NCBI GenBank assembly: GCA_002794735.1
Contig: NBAZ01000001.1
Coordinates: forward strand, 868,001 to 932,000
DNA from: Pyrrhoderma lamaoense
Taxonomy: Eukaryota; Basidiomycota; Agaricomycetes; Hymenochaetales; Hymenochaetaceae
Direction of reading: 5' to 3'
DNA: 64,000 bases
Part shown: one piece after another, positions 36,639 through 52,300 of the stretch
Numbering within the stretch: the first letter of the stretch is position 1
Layout of the letters: each line of letters begins with the position of its first letter
Position numbers and translations under genes: made by a program
Notes under the pieces: generated by a model
The model's database searches: none
What the model was told of the DNA's origin: nothing
What the model saw: the letters and a program-made list of their open reading frames with translations, nothing else

Positions 36639-39052
36639 TTATGAAATAACCAAAGTAACTATCAAGTACCCGTTGGCTGCAATTATTACTAGCCAGATTG
36701 CATATGAAATAATGGTTAAAGGCCACCCATTGCTATAGTCGATAAACTCTCCCTCGTCCCCTATAGATAAGGGAGTTGCGGCGTTTTCGACATATGAGAC
36801 CTTGACTTCAGGTTCTTTTCCTTTTCTTCTGATTTCTCGTACTTCTGGTGATACTTGTGAGAAGGACTCAACTGAACCTTGTGCCATGACTTCAACAATT
36901 TCGCCATCTATACCTAGCCCCGGGAGATCATCACAGTTTTCATCCGAAGATAACTCCTTTGAAGACAAAGACCTTCCTTGCTTCTCCCATTGGTCATTTT
37001 GACAAAAATCGATCACATCTAGGGTCGGAGAAGCCCTTGTATTTAGGCTTCGTGGGCGTTGGACGCGCATAACGATAGAAGAGGAGGTTAGCCATATAAG
37101 GGGGAACATCACAAAAGGCAGGACAATGCTCAAGACCACTTGGGAAATAACAAGCAAGGTGTCGATACCCGCACGCCCAGAGATTATCGCAACTATCATA
37201 GCGGGAATAAGGCCTAATAAGCGTGTCAAAAGTCGGCGCAAGAAGGGCTTAGAGCGCACAGGGGGGAACCTTTATCAGTCTCCAATAAAGAGGCGAAGAG
37301 TCATGAGAACCCTTACAGAAACGCTCCATTGGATAAAACCTTCCGAAACTATCTGGCCCGCTAAAGTTGCTGTCACACTTGCGCTTTGCCCTGAACAGAT
37401 TAGAGCGATTGCGAACACAACCGCGGCAGCTATGAATAGATTGACGCCCATATTGTAAGGTTTATTTATTTTGAAGTTGAATAGGAAAGAACATTACGTT
37501 TTCCAATGAAGTCACGGATGAGGTCATGTGCATCAAATAAACCTGCTGGTTGGCTGTTCGCCATCTTTCCAGGTCCAAAGAAGAATACGGCGCCTGCAAG
37601 CACGAGAATTCTGTTTATCAAATACATGCATGAATACTTCGTCATCCTCGCTTTTTGTATTTTGGTTACTCACGCAGAGTTTATGGTAACCGCAAACCCA
37701 AGGAGACTGAGAACTAAATCCCATAACCCGTGTTTGTAATGTGCATTTACGAAGCTGAGAGGATTATTTTTACGTTCTCCATACGGAGTCCATGTATCGG
37801 GTTGGTCTTCTTCTCTTCCTTGTCTGACACGACGTACTGAAAATAGATTTTTCAATGCTTTTTTGAAGAGTTTCATCCCCGTCGCCGGATTTGTGTGAGA
37901 GGGGTAAGGCAATGTATGAACAGAAGATGCATTTCTAGAGGATACACGGTCCAAGGTAGACAAATGCGATCCCAAATACATCCCATGAGGCATGACTGTT
38001 GCACCAATAATCCCAACAGCTTTGTACCAATATTAGAATTGATTGGGATAGAATACATGAGAATAGAGCACACACCAGCATACAAGGCTGAAGGCTCCAC
38101 TAGTGCTTTTGAGGGTAGATAACCCTTGAATACATCAGGCCAAAAGGGATGAACCTTGACTATCAATGCAATAAAGCACGCAAAAACAATCATTACCTAT
38201 GGGTGTTTCAATACCCTATATCATAAGTATAGAATAACTGAGGCAACATACCAGAACTATGATGATAATTTCGAATATGCGTGCAGCTTTCCCTTGTCCA
38301 CTTCTTACATCTCCCAGGGCAATTATAAAGATGACATCTACCGCAGTCAGTAGTACCGCTATAGGAAGAGGCATCTGTGGTATCACTAGCACTAAACCAA
38401 TAGCAGAACCGAGTAGCTCGGCGATATCTGTGCTGATAATTGCAAGCTCCGAGAGTACATAGAGAGGGTACAGAAAAATATAGCGAACGAGCCTGGGGTA
38501 GCGAGGATGATTATTCATCAACAGGCGGCAGTGAGATGCCAGATCTAGCTTTCCATTAGATTCAGAGCGTCAAAAATAGTAGCTTGATATGTTTACCGAG
38601 TCCTGTTACACATCCAAGCTTACAAGACAGAACCTAGAGGGGTAAAAGGCGTAAAAATCGGACTTTTCAATTCCAGATGCCTTTTAATGTCTTACTTGCA
38701 GTACAACAGCCCCGAGTCCCGATAACAAAACTATAAACAGAAGCTTATATCCGAACTGTGATCCTGCTAGAAGGTCTGTACTCCAATTCCCTCTAATGAT
38801 ACAGTTTCATTATCAGTTGTAAAAGTTTAGTTATAGTGGTTTTACTAACGGATCAAAATATGCAACAGCGCACACAATGCCAACACCGACATGGTGCTTA
38901 ACATGGCTTATGATTGTAGCGCTGACAGACCGGAGTGTAGAGATAGGTTGTTCAGCTGTAATCTCTACGGATGAGCTAGAAGAAGTCGCCTGGTCCCGAG
39001 AACGAGCTCGTGATGAGCGACTTGGTGTTGTCCACGGGCACCAAGAGAGCAT
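36639..39052 (-). CDS. Nramp-family divalent metal transporter (SMF-like)
   Basis: The protein uses proton coupling to move Mn2+, Fe2+ and similar metals. TM1 reads [18 protein letters not shown], with the DPGN metal site split by an intron inside the Pro codon. TM3 reads [21 protein letters not shown]6 has the second metal motif, [14 protein letters not shown] (MPH at 37985-37993). The N-terminus from ATG 39052 is Ser/Arg-rich and cytosolic. A long polar loop follows TM10 or so (near 36770-37020), before a last helix ([20 protein letters not shown]) and stop at 36639. Budding yeast has Smf1-3 in plasma membrane, endosome and vacuole; which one this matches is unclear. About nine exons. Confidence 0.9.
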
Positions 39053-39301
39053 GATGGGGACAGAGGCATTGTGGATGAGGACGAGAACATTATATTGCTA
39101 TGTTGACCAAAAGAAGGGAAACCAAAAGACTGGAGTAACTAATGGTGTGAAGTTCCCATCGTAAGTGATATTTTGAGATCTGGGTTACCTAAGTAAGTAT
39201 TTAATAGTAGTAGGGCTATTACATAGTAATTACATGTACAAAAACATATGTTCGTAACTATTTCAAATACCAGTACTCAACACACTCGAACCACAACGAA
39301 T

Positions 39302-40519
39302 ATGGATTTTGATGACCTTCATCCAGCTGACGACTATAGCCATCGTTTCTTCATATGGCATGAATGGATACAAGTATGTTCTCTATCTGGTGCTCTTATT
39401 GGAAAATGCCAGTTGCTAACCATGTATATAATTCTAGGCAAATGGTCCGTTGACAACAGAGAATGTCTTCGATTATTTTGCGACATCAATGTACTACGAT
39501 AAACAAAGCAACAACCAGGTACTGCGAATGCAAACAATGCATACCGGGCAATCAATCTTGAACGAGGCAGAGGAATTGAAGTGAGTGTGGCTTATACTAT
39601 TTGTTCACAGTGTCCGAGCCCAATGTTAATTCACCCCAGACGGTTCACAGGGATCGAGTTTGCCCTCGTGCACGCCCAGCCACCATCTCTTTTCATTATA
39701 CACAAGCGCGAACGCCTTTCACCCGAAGAAGGTATTTCCATAAGACTTTCTCTCATGTATATGAGCCTATCGTTCACTTCATTCCCACAGTACGTCCGCT
39801 AGCAGCATATTTCATAGTATTCAACCGAATCTATCCGTCCCCTGACCTATATAGCGTGCTCTCCAATCGCCTTGTAAGTGTTTCTGATCGCGAGATAATT
39901 AATGTCTATAAGTTCACTGTACACACGAAACCACAGCTTACCACTGTTCACGCCCTTCAAACTTCCTTGGACACACTCCGGACCTATCGACCCGACTTCA
40001 CCCCACGGACAGGCTTTGTATGGCCTATTGTAGATACTCCGAATGCTGATATTTCAAAGAAACGCACGACAGAAGAACTATCAGGGACGGGAGATGTTGC
40101 TAACTCTCTACTGGATATTGCGAAACAAAGTAATAAATCTGATGGCAACATGACTATAGGTTCTTCTACAAAGAAACAAGAAAACATTCTGCCTCTCCTT
40201 CGTGCTATGCAAACAACTGCGTCTCACTCAAGTATATCATTCTCAGCACATGAACTATCTAATGAGGTGCTTGAGTCCTCGGGGAACTTTACTCGTGCAT
40301 CTGATACACCAGGTACTCAGTCAACACGAGAAGTCACACCTTCCGCAACATCACCACCAAAATCCTTTATACAGGACGCTATCGGGCCTTCAAGACCTAT
40401 CATGATTAATAAAAAGAGAAAGAAAAGTAAGTTATCGCTTATTTTAGTTTCTCCTGAAGAAATTATTGAGATTCCCTCTAGGGATGTCAAGTGCCGCTAC
40501 TCCTGTTGCAAGCAACTAG
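39302..40519 (+). CDS. MED6: Mediator subunit MED6
   Basis: MED6 is a head-module subunit of the Mediator complex that bridges activators and RNA polymerase II. The start MDFDDLHPADDYSHRFFIWH at ATG 39302 is typical; an in-frame ATG at 39248 could add 18 residues. Exon 1 ends at 39373 and exon 2 is 39438-39580 (ANGPLTTENVFDYFATSMYY). Next comes RFTGIEFALVHAQPPSLFII and VRPLAAYFIVFNRIYPSPDL, then a Ser/Thr-rich tail ending in a basic run (KKRKK). The last intron is inferred: splicing to near 40487 gives a tail ending TPVASN with TAG at 40517-40519; retention would instead end at 40530. Confidence 0.9.
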
Positions 40520-40846
40520 ATCAAGTCTGATTCATGTATTATGTTTTTCGGTATGTATCAGTTGACAGGTAGGAGAATTCCAGTGGGGCAAAACTAGTTA
40601 TCACATTATGTCATTCGCTACCTCGCGATATCGTAGGGGCAGAATGCGGATGCACTTATTGGTGAAACTAAACTTGGACGGGTCTTTTCTTTCATATCGG
40701 GAGATATAGTTCCTCCGATCTCAGTAAAGAAACAAAGTATATTAGATATTCAACTTAGAGCACAACATAGGCAAATTAACTGGTGTACATTAATATGTAG
40801 TATATACATGTGTATCATTTCAATCGACGTAAAAGTCATCGATAGG
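40520..40846. other. Gene-free spacer between MED6 and AP-3 sigma 3' ends
   Basis: Two convergent genes end on either side. The sequence looks like 3' UTR and contains no supported gene or repeat. Confidence 0.45.
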
Positions 40847-41717
40847 TCACCGAGCGCTCATTCCAGTGAGACGGTTGGTGAGCCAACCAAGCGGCGTCTG
40901 TAGTGTAGAGCCGCGAGAACCGGGTCCGGAACCCAGCGCGAGTGGGTTCGCAGATTGAAATGACTGTTTTCGGGCTTGCAGGGTTTGGTGTACTAAAAGT
41001 AATTTGATCAGTTTGAAGGCCATTGGTAGTATTGAAGGTATTGTGTATCAAACATAAATCAGAGGACATGCCCGTCGTATAGGTACAAAACCGTTTAGAC
41101 AGTGCAAATTAATAATCAAGTGCTTTACCTGCTTCGCTGATCTCCTCAACATTAGTTTCTAGTACAAGGCCTCCTTGTATAACCTCCGCTAATATATGAT
41201 GGACCTTTCGCGAGGAGTCAGAGAAAAAAAGAGGAAGAGTAAACCTAGATGGTGCATACATCATCAAAGTGAAATACTAGGTCAAGTTCACAGACATTCT
41301 CAAAGGCCCTGTCTAGCGCTTCGACAAATACCTTCAAGTAGGTAAGTATATGCAGAGCTCTTCAGATTATCATACGGACTTGAATGAGATCTAATATCCC
41401 CAGCTCGGATTCAGATGTATCCACGACGAATACAAAATACAGTGTTGCATAGCAGCGATAAACAACTCGGACTTCATCCCCTATTCGTTCTCCAAGCATC
41501 TCTTGAAGGTCTGGCGTGTCCAAGAAGTTACATAGGTTGGATGGACGACGGGAAATGAGAGAAAATATTTTATTGATAAGGGGCTGGGATGCACTGTGAA
41601 GAGGTGTGTAGAATTTTGTGAGGCGTGGAACGCCTGATGTGTTGACTTTGAACGAGATTTAGTCGCAAGTCGAATTTCCCGACAGTCCCACTCACATATG
41701 AGCACAGCGTGTATCAT
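40847..41717 (-). CDS. APS3: AP-3 adaptor complex sigma subunit
   Basis: The sigma subunit is the small core chain of the AP-3 adaptor, which sorts cargo from endosome or Golgi to the vacuole. Exon 1 encodes MIHAVLI from ATG 41717; after an intron come FNTSGVPRLTKFYTPLHSAS, QPLINKIFSLISRRPSNLCN, VVYRCYATLYFVFVVDTSES, ELGILDLIQ, VFVEALDRAFENVCELDLVF and VLETNVEEISEA. The ELD..FH segment and VLETN are shared by sigma subunits, while the length and Ser/Gly-rich tail (SANPLALGSGPGS) fit AP-3. The tail ends at TGA 40847. The last intron is joined at a weak acceptor; another reading frame there opens a longer but implausible tail. Confidence 0.88.
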
Positions 41718-41881
41718 TCTAAATGAATTGTCAAAGCTGAAACGTCACATAGACGAATGAGATTCACAGGAGGCAAGAATGCCAGAGTGGATGCGGAGCT
41801 TATGTCACGTAAATGGTTTAAACAAAAGTCAAGAGTAGATATCGACTAGAACATTACTAATATTGGTACTAATGGATTACG

Positions 41882-43663
41882 TTAATTCTCTTCCCCCTCC
41901 TCCTCCTCATCATCATCCTCATCATCATCATCACCGTTGTTACTTTCGCTCTCACCACTGCCATCATAACCGTTAGATGCTATAAATCCAGGAAGAATGT
42001 GTTGTCCCGATCTTGTATAATCATCTTTGTTTGGCAGAGGTTCACATAAATGCTGGAGGTCAATAATATTAATAAAAGGTCAAATAGTCACCCGAGAATT
42101 TTATACTAACATTCCATTTCCTGGCATGCTCATAATTATGCACTTGTGTTCTACAGTTCCAACCATACCTAATAATTTTAGTACCTCATTCAAGAATTGT
42201 TTTTGTGTGTTCTTACCAGCAATTATCCTTCAGGGTGTTTCCACCTAGTAATCAATATTTTAGTGATCGATCAAATCTTCTATAAGCCTCTACTTACTGT
42301 TGATTTGGTCTCGAATGTACCAAGAGACAAAGTGATCCACAAAAAAAGCTATTGCACAAGAAATACAAACCCATTGATTTTTCATTTCTGCTTTGCTTGG
42401 ATCGTTTTCTCCGTCAAAAATTTCCAAAAACATCTTTACAATATCGAAAGAGTAGCTTAGAACTCTTTCTCTGATAGACGTAGATATGTGAATGTTATGA
42501 GAAACATGCCCAGGCAACGATTGAATTGCATAATCCGAAGTGATTATCTCATATAGCCAGTGGTAATCTAAGTCAAGTCGTATTAGATCAATTCACCTTT
42601 CAAGGTAGACGAAAGAGAATTTTACTATTTAAACCGAAAAGTTTATTACAAGATAAACCACATTTTTGACCTATTTAGAATTAGAATCAAACCAATAAAC
42701 ATGAACAATGATTATTGCGTACAAGAATCTTGCCCTATTGAAACCAGTCCTATTTCCGGGCCATCGAGGATATTTCTCTCGTAAACATTCTCCATAACAT
42801 TCCTGTTCAAGAGCAAATTTTTATATTCTTCTATTATTCTGGTATTTCCACCCGAGCGTGCTGCTCCAGTAGTTGACCTGATTGGAAATGCAGCAAATAC
42901 TTTGAAGAGCTCATCCAAGTCATAGTACCATAGCCAATCATCTCTATCCATATTCGTACCTGCGTAATTTTTGTTTTAGTGATATTATCATAGTATCAGA
43001 ATACGAATAAGAAGAAGGATTTACCCGTTATTTTACATATTTTTGAAAGAAATCTGTGAACTTTAAACAACTGACACAGTTCAGTGTCAGGTAAATTCCC
43101 TAGGAACGAAATGTCTAAGTCAAGGCTTTCACGGCTGTCTTGGTTGATAGCCGCCATAATCATAATTCTATACAAGGAACGGTGGAAGTTGAACCGCCCA
43201 GACTCAGACATATTGCTGTGAGGAGCAGTTCTATCTATAAATCTACACCTTACTCATGGGATTTAGCAGTATTTTCAGATTCGAAACGAACTCACAGGTT
43301 ACAGTAGTGATCTTCTAATCTTCTTGATAAGGATGCTAGATATGATAATCTGAAAGCTTCTGACATATTAAATTCCATTTTCCAAAGTTCTGATTGCGGG
43401 TTTTTCAGATTTTCCATTACACTTTTGGCGGACATGCTTTTATTTTTAACTCTCTTAAGGGCCTCTTTGATACGAAGTAATGCGGTAGCAAACGGCAGTG
43501 CGGGACCAACTTCGTTATACAAAACCGCGCGCAGAATAGATCCTTTACGGCTGTTGTACGAAGTATGCAGACGCTTGGAAGTGCAAACACAGCATCGAAG
43601 CGACAAGAAATCTGGGAGAGAAGTAAGAATTCTATCGCAAATATCCAGAGGGGCCCTTTCCAT
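41882..43663 (-). CDS. F-box-like protein of the Agaricomycete type
   Basis: The start MERAPLDICDRILTSLPDFL at ATG 43663, continuing SLRCCVCTSKRLHTSY, resembles an F-box, the Skp1-binding motif of SCF ubiquitin ligases. The rest is divergent. Joins were followed through exons near 42996-43207, 42712-42960 and 42294-42570, then short exons that read YGWNCRTQVHNYEHARKWNH and LCEPLPN. The GWNCRTQ block recurs in expanded F-box families of mushroom genomes. The protein ends in a run of Asp and Glu residues before TAA at 41882. Substrate is unknown. Splice sites inside this gene are weaker than average, so exon ends are provisional; two adjacent genes are a less likely reading. Confidence 0.6.
41891..41936. 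repeat. CTC/CAT trinucleotide run encoding an acidic tail
   Basis: The plus strand shows consecutive CTC then CAT triplets; on the coding minus strand these are GAG and GAT/ATG-phase repeats that give the Asp/Glu-rich C-terminus of the F-box-like protein. Such runs are prone to length change. Confidence 0.6.
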
Positions 43664-43816
43664 TGTTGATGGTGTTAGACCATCATATCAAATGGATTAA
43701 TATATTTATATGTACATTGATTATTATGTAATAAGACATGACGGATAAAAAAACTGAAACCAGTTTGACTCAATTTGATCTGAGTCATATAGAATATACT
43801 TGAGATCAACTGGTAT

Positions 43817-46890
<3,074 letters not shown>

Positions 46891-47081
46891 AGTAGTCTTG
46901 ATCTCCAATGTCTATGTTCAATCGGAACAAGTGCATATAGACAATCTATGTGGATTCAGAATTACATGAATCTCGTGTCGCGTGACAAACTCATATGCGT
47001 CGATCTCTGACGTAAACGATAGTCCATGGCATATGCATATGAATCTTGACCCGTAACTATTACTATTAGTGTTGCGTTTCG

Positions 47082-47739
47082 ATGGCGTCGAGTAGTGCAT
47101 CAAAAGAACGCAACCTTCTCGCAGTCATCGGAGACGAGGTATGTACTCACTGCTACAAGAGGGAACTTCATAATCTTTACTTATAATAATACGCAACGAT
47201 TGGTTGTGGCGTATGACTGGATGTCCTTCCGAACAACTGCTTGTATGGATAAAAGGATAGTATCACAGGCCTTCTGCTCGCTGGCATAGGGCATGTGAAT
47301 GAACGCCAAGAAAAGAACTTTCTCGTTGTTGACACTAGTAAGTACTAGATAATATTGTTGATACATGCCATGCTTATGTTTTTATTAGAGACACAAGTCT
47401 CTACGATAGAGTCTGCTTTTGAGACATTTACTGAACGCAAAGACATCGCGATTCTCCTAATCAACCAGCATGTGCGTCTGTATCATATACAAGCATGCTC
47501 GTACTGAATACTGGGCCATTTGTATATGCTCAAACTTCCTATCAGATCGCAGAGAAAATTCGTCCCACTGTTGATAGGTATCAGCAAGCGTTTCCTGCTG
47601 TTTTGGAGATACCATCAAAAGATTATCCATATGGTAAACTTCTTCACTGATCATTAAAACCAATGCTAAGGGCTGCTAATATTCAGATCCGTCGAAGGAC
47701 TCAGTATTGAAACGAGTACAGAAATTATTTGGCGATTAA
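47082..47739 (+). CDS. VMA7: V-type ATPase subunit F
   Basis: Subunit F is part of the central rotor stalk of the vacuolar proton pump. Five exons (47082-47138, 47256-47337, 47389-47471, 47546-47633, 47687-47739) sum to 120 aa, close to the 118 aa of yeast Vma7. The sequence reads [36 protein letters not shown], then [40 protein letters not shown] and a final [11 protein letters not shown]. All are family hallmarks. The first intron, at 117 nt, is longer than the rest. Only about 190 bases separate its start from that of the ecdysoneless gene. Confidence 0.96.
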
Positions 47740-47918
47740 GTTTCTCGTACACATGAAGTATTCATACAAACAAATCTTACATTTTTATGGCGTATCTTAT
47801 TATATAGCAAGTAGGGGATCTTCTTTATTCCAAGTTAACGTATTGATATCAACTAGAGATAATAAATACTAAGATACTTAAAACACTGCATTCAACTTGC
47901 ACTGACAGGTTAATCCCA

Positions 47919-49083
47919 TCATTGCTTAATCAATTTGACGGAACCTTGAAGATAATCCGCAACAGATTTTTTCATCTACAAGTGTAAATATAATTATTTT
48001 TTGTTTCATATTGTAGCCGATGTGAAAGACTTACCGGTGGACTCAAGCCGTCGCCACTAAAGTAGGACATGAGGAATTGTCTAGAAATTGAATGCTTAGA
48101 GAAGTAATCAACAACAGTAGGTCAAATAAATCTACTTTGACAACCAATTGCTTTCAACTGAGCCCATATCACGAATGACCAATGTTCTGCATTCACCTGG
48201 ATTCTTTGGAGGAGGAAGCAGGAGAATATCGAGAGGTTCCCCCTTCTTCAAGGGTGTATTAGGAAATATCGACTTCAACTTTCGGAGAGGAGATTGAGCT
48301 TCCTCGGCTTCCTGAGTAGATAATTTACCACTTTTGAGCTGTGAAGACATCTGGGCTTGCAATGAGCGCATAAAGCCATCCCTCAGGTGTGAATATGAAG
48401 TATTTCGAGTGGGTACTGGATGACATTAAGTAAAAACTCAATCAGTTTCAATACAGAAGTACCTGACAATTGTCTACTCACTAATCCGAAGTACACAAGC
48501 GGTATTTGAGATAATATAGTCAATCTTCTCATCCAGCGTGACATCTTCTGGTATCTGTGTATATGTTTACTATCCGACTATATAAGCTGGAATACTAATG
48601 TAAACTCACTCTCAAGTTCGGATTTGACAAATCAGCATAGAATCCGATAGAATAAACCTTAATCCCAAGGAAAGACACAGTACGAACACCCAGACCAATA
48701 AGCTGAAAAGGTGGAAGTCGTATACGTGAAGGGATAATCAAGGTTTCTGGAAATTCCATCCCTGTTGCTTCGTCCCCTGTCGTTCTCCTCCGTTAGTGTG
48801 AATGTAAATTGGGTAAGGCTACTTACTAACTACGCGTAAGAGGTTGTTTGGGGTCTAATGAAGCGTTGGGTCGAGCATCTAGATGGATTGGAGCTTGAGC
48901 CTGAAGTTGAAGAGTAACAGCTACTGTCGCAGCTGTGAGCGCCATAAATAAACCAAGCCCACGGCGCCATGCTACTTTTCTGCTACTCGTTTGTACGTGG
49001 GTCGTGAAACTGCGTAGGCTCGTCCCTTTCGAAGGGTGGAGACGAGCTGTCGTGAAAAGCCTGAACGGGATGTTTCTGGACAT
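47919..49083 (-). CDS. AIM18: AIM18-like mitochondrial protein with chalcone-isomerase fold
   Basis: The product starts MSRNIPFRLFTTARLHPSKG at ATG 49083, a basic Ser/Thr-rich presequence, followed by a single membrane helix (GLFMALTAATVAVTLQLQAQ). The main domain reads FPETLIIPSRIRLPPFQLIG, LGVRTVSFLGIKVYSIGFYA and LDEKIDYIISNTACVLRI, then RDGFMRSLQAQM and the later LVIRDMGSVESNWLSKQFLM. This is the chalcone-isomerase-like fold of fungal Aim18/Aim46, mitochondrial proteins without known enzyme activity that were first linked to altered mitochondrial inheritance. The last exon ends with KKSVADYLQGSVKLIKQ and TGA at 47919. The gene meets VMA7 tail-to-tail and is divergent from BLM10. Confidence 0.85.
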
Positions 49084-49343
49084 GCTGGGATGGGATGCAG
49101 AACAGCGAAAGTAGCCAACTCAAACCGATATACGCCGAGTGCGAGTAGAAGGCGCGGGTCCCTATGGCAAGCCACTGCCGAGATCACGGTATGGTGGCGC
49201 TGTAATGATGCTCAGAAGCCTCCGAAAATTATAATGGAGGACGCGTAACGTATGATAGTATACATAATCTCTCAGCTAGAATAGCTTGCGTGTACGTGCT
49301 TCTATCTTTTCGACTACCTTCTCTTCACAACTTGTAGGCTTCT

Positions 49344-52300
49344 ATGGAAATCGAACAGGGCACATCTGAAGCACGTCTTGCGGGCATCCTGAGTTCTGCA
49401 TTAGTGGCAATGGAGGATGAACGAATTTGTTCTATCCCAATCTCTCCTGAAGAGAAAGATACAAAGACTGGAATATCAGAACAAGAAGAAGAAGAGAGGC
49501 AGCGTGAATGGTTGCAAGTCCATTTGGCTTCCTTGCCTTATGAATGCGAGCCTATCGAGGAAATGTACAATAGACTCGCCCATATAATACGAATGATATA
49601 TATATTAGCAAAGTCTGAACAGCTAGACTTACTCGAAGGATGGAATCAAGTACTCTGCCTGTAATCAATATTTACGCAGTTAAAGAATAAAGGCTTATAT
49701 ACTGATGCAGGCATCTATCATATAGTTGGCTTATAATGAAATATCCACTCGTAAAGTCTATACGCATCAAACTTTTACAATTTTACTATGAGTTATGCAT
49801 GATTCCAGCAAGCCCTCGTGTTGTAGCGGAACGAGTCAAGATGTTTTCATTACTTTTACCGCAAAGGCATGATCTCATCAATGAAATTCATTCCCATGAG
49901 TTCACACTGAACTGGAGACCCTTATGGAGAGTATTAAAGAAAGAGCTATGGTGTATGGAAAGATTACAGGATCCTTCGTAAGATCCCGATTGCCAGATTT
50001 TCTTCTTCTTTTACTTCTATACTCACACTCTTTTCATGTTTCAAGAAAGAACTGTACCAGTCACTATCTCATTCTTGCTGAAATGAGCAGACGTTATTTT
50101 CCATTAGGGGAGCATGAACACATTCTCAGCACCCTGCTTCCGCTTGTAATGCCGGATGTATGCCATCAATATCTAGCCTCCCTTTAGTTCACTGATTGTA
50201 TCTGCTTTGTTTAAGACCTTTCTGGGAATGATACCGGTCCTCACATCTTTTTTGCCTTTCTCTCATCCACACTCCTACATGCCTGCGTTGTTTTCAATCT
50301 GGGAAGCCTTTAACTCTAATATCGTTGATGACAGAATGATTGAGTTTATGTCCGATCTCTCAGAAGAGCATGTACAAGGTATGGCTGGACGCTTAGGAGA
50401 ATCTGGGGCACATTGGTTGGATGTTGGAATATATAATGAGAACCAATGGGCTTTCTTAATGGGAAAATGCCTCGGTTCTATGAGTGCGTGTACTTTTCCT
50501 CTATTGCGAACAAACTTTTATGCAGCTATCTTTCTTATTTAAAATAGATTTACCCTTTGGAGGATCAAAGGCGAGAAACTTTTCCCCCAACAGTCATTAA
50601 TTTGCTAAATCAAATCTTCAGGGTACAAGCAATACAGCTACACATGCCGATTCTATTGGCTCGAAGAACAAGTTAATCGTAAAGAAACCGGTGAACAGAG
50701 CTCGTAAGTACAGCTTATCTCTTTCATATCGTTATGGAGTCTTGAAGTGTCTGTAGATGCGTTAGCAAAATTGATCATTTATTCCATTTCTGTCGACGGT
50801 AAAATAAGGACTGAAATGTCTGATGGATCAATAACCCCAGGAGAGACTGGTTCTCTAGCAGGATCAAAAGCCCTTGACTCGCTTGAAAAAATGATCACTA
50901 GCACTGAGACTTTTTTTCATCCGTCCAACTTTGGCATCTGGACCTTATCTGTAAGGTTGAATCACATCCTCTCTAGTTTATATGTTGAAACTGGTTACCC
51001 CCTTTTATAAGTTAACTAGCTTCTTACAAAGATTAGCATCAGTATTTTGTTGTCGGTGGAAAGAAGAGGAGGATGATAAGTGTACAACACCAATAGTGAG
51101 TTATGATGCTCTCTTCACACTTTTTAAAAAATCTGATAAACGCTCCATATAGGCACAACGTCTAACACCAGGGATACGTCGCGCTTTTGTGAGGACCTTA
51201 CGCACACCAATGTTACTTGCTCTATTTTCGAAAGATTCAGCCTCTATGGCTTTGGCACAGAGTGCTTTACGTACTTTAGCCATGTTAGAGCCATCCCTTA
51301 TCATGCCACATCTTTTAGAACGAGCATATGGGGGCCTTGAAGTTGTCAACGAGACACACAGGACTACTGCTGTACTCAGCATGCTTTCTGGGGTAGCCTT
51401 GCCTATTGTATCCGAAAAGATCTGGATTGGTGGGCAAAAACATCTAGTTCCATTATTAGAGTTAAGTCTGCCAGGGATTGACCTTGTGAGACCTATCACG
51501 ATAGAAATTCTACGGCGTACTGACTTCTTACGATAGAACGACCCACAGAAGACGATATTTGCTACGATGTTCATCTGCTCTGCTATCCAGCATATCCGAA
51601 TTGGGGACATATCGGCTCACTTTAAAACTCCTGGAGTACTGACAGCAGATGACGGACCATCTGAGGTGATGGACGTAAATGAAAATGACCGTCTCCCTGA
51701 CGGATCCGAAGGAGTGTTCCCTGTATTATCCCGAGAGGAAGAGTTTGCTCTTTCAAAAGATAGTACTGCAGGTTTCACTGGTTAGTCACCAAAGTATGAT
51801 ATATGTCTCAGACATGCTAACGGCTAAACTCAGATTGGGTGGCTTCACTTTTTCGACGAGTCATAGCGTTATATGAGAATTTACCAGAGGAGGGTGGTCG
51901 AAGGAATACTACGGGAGGGAAAACGGAAGAGAGTGTGCTTAAGTCGATCAGAAGCATGCTTGATATTGTTTGCCTTCACCTTTCAGATAGTATATTTAAT
52001 CTTGTCTTGAAGATTGTATACGATTATGCATCTACTAACACGAAGGCGAATGCTGTTAGAGCAGTGGGGCAGCTTGTAGCTTGTCTCTCCCGCGCAAATC
52101 CTCAAGTTACGACCGACAAGTTTCTACCATTTTGTATTGAACAAATCAAAGAAGAACTCAGACACGGTGCGTCTGGTGTACGCACCACTTCAACGCATGC
52201 TGCACTACCCTCGGACACTACACTACACTGGAGTACGTGATGTCTTTGATTGAACCCCGTTTCAGTACTGAAACACCCTTTAGATATATCAATATTGCGT

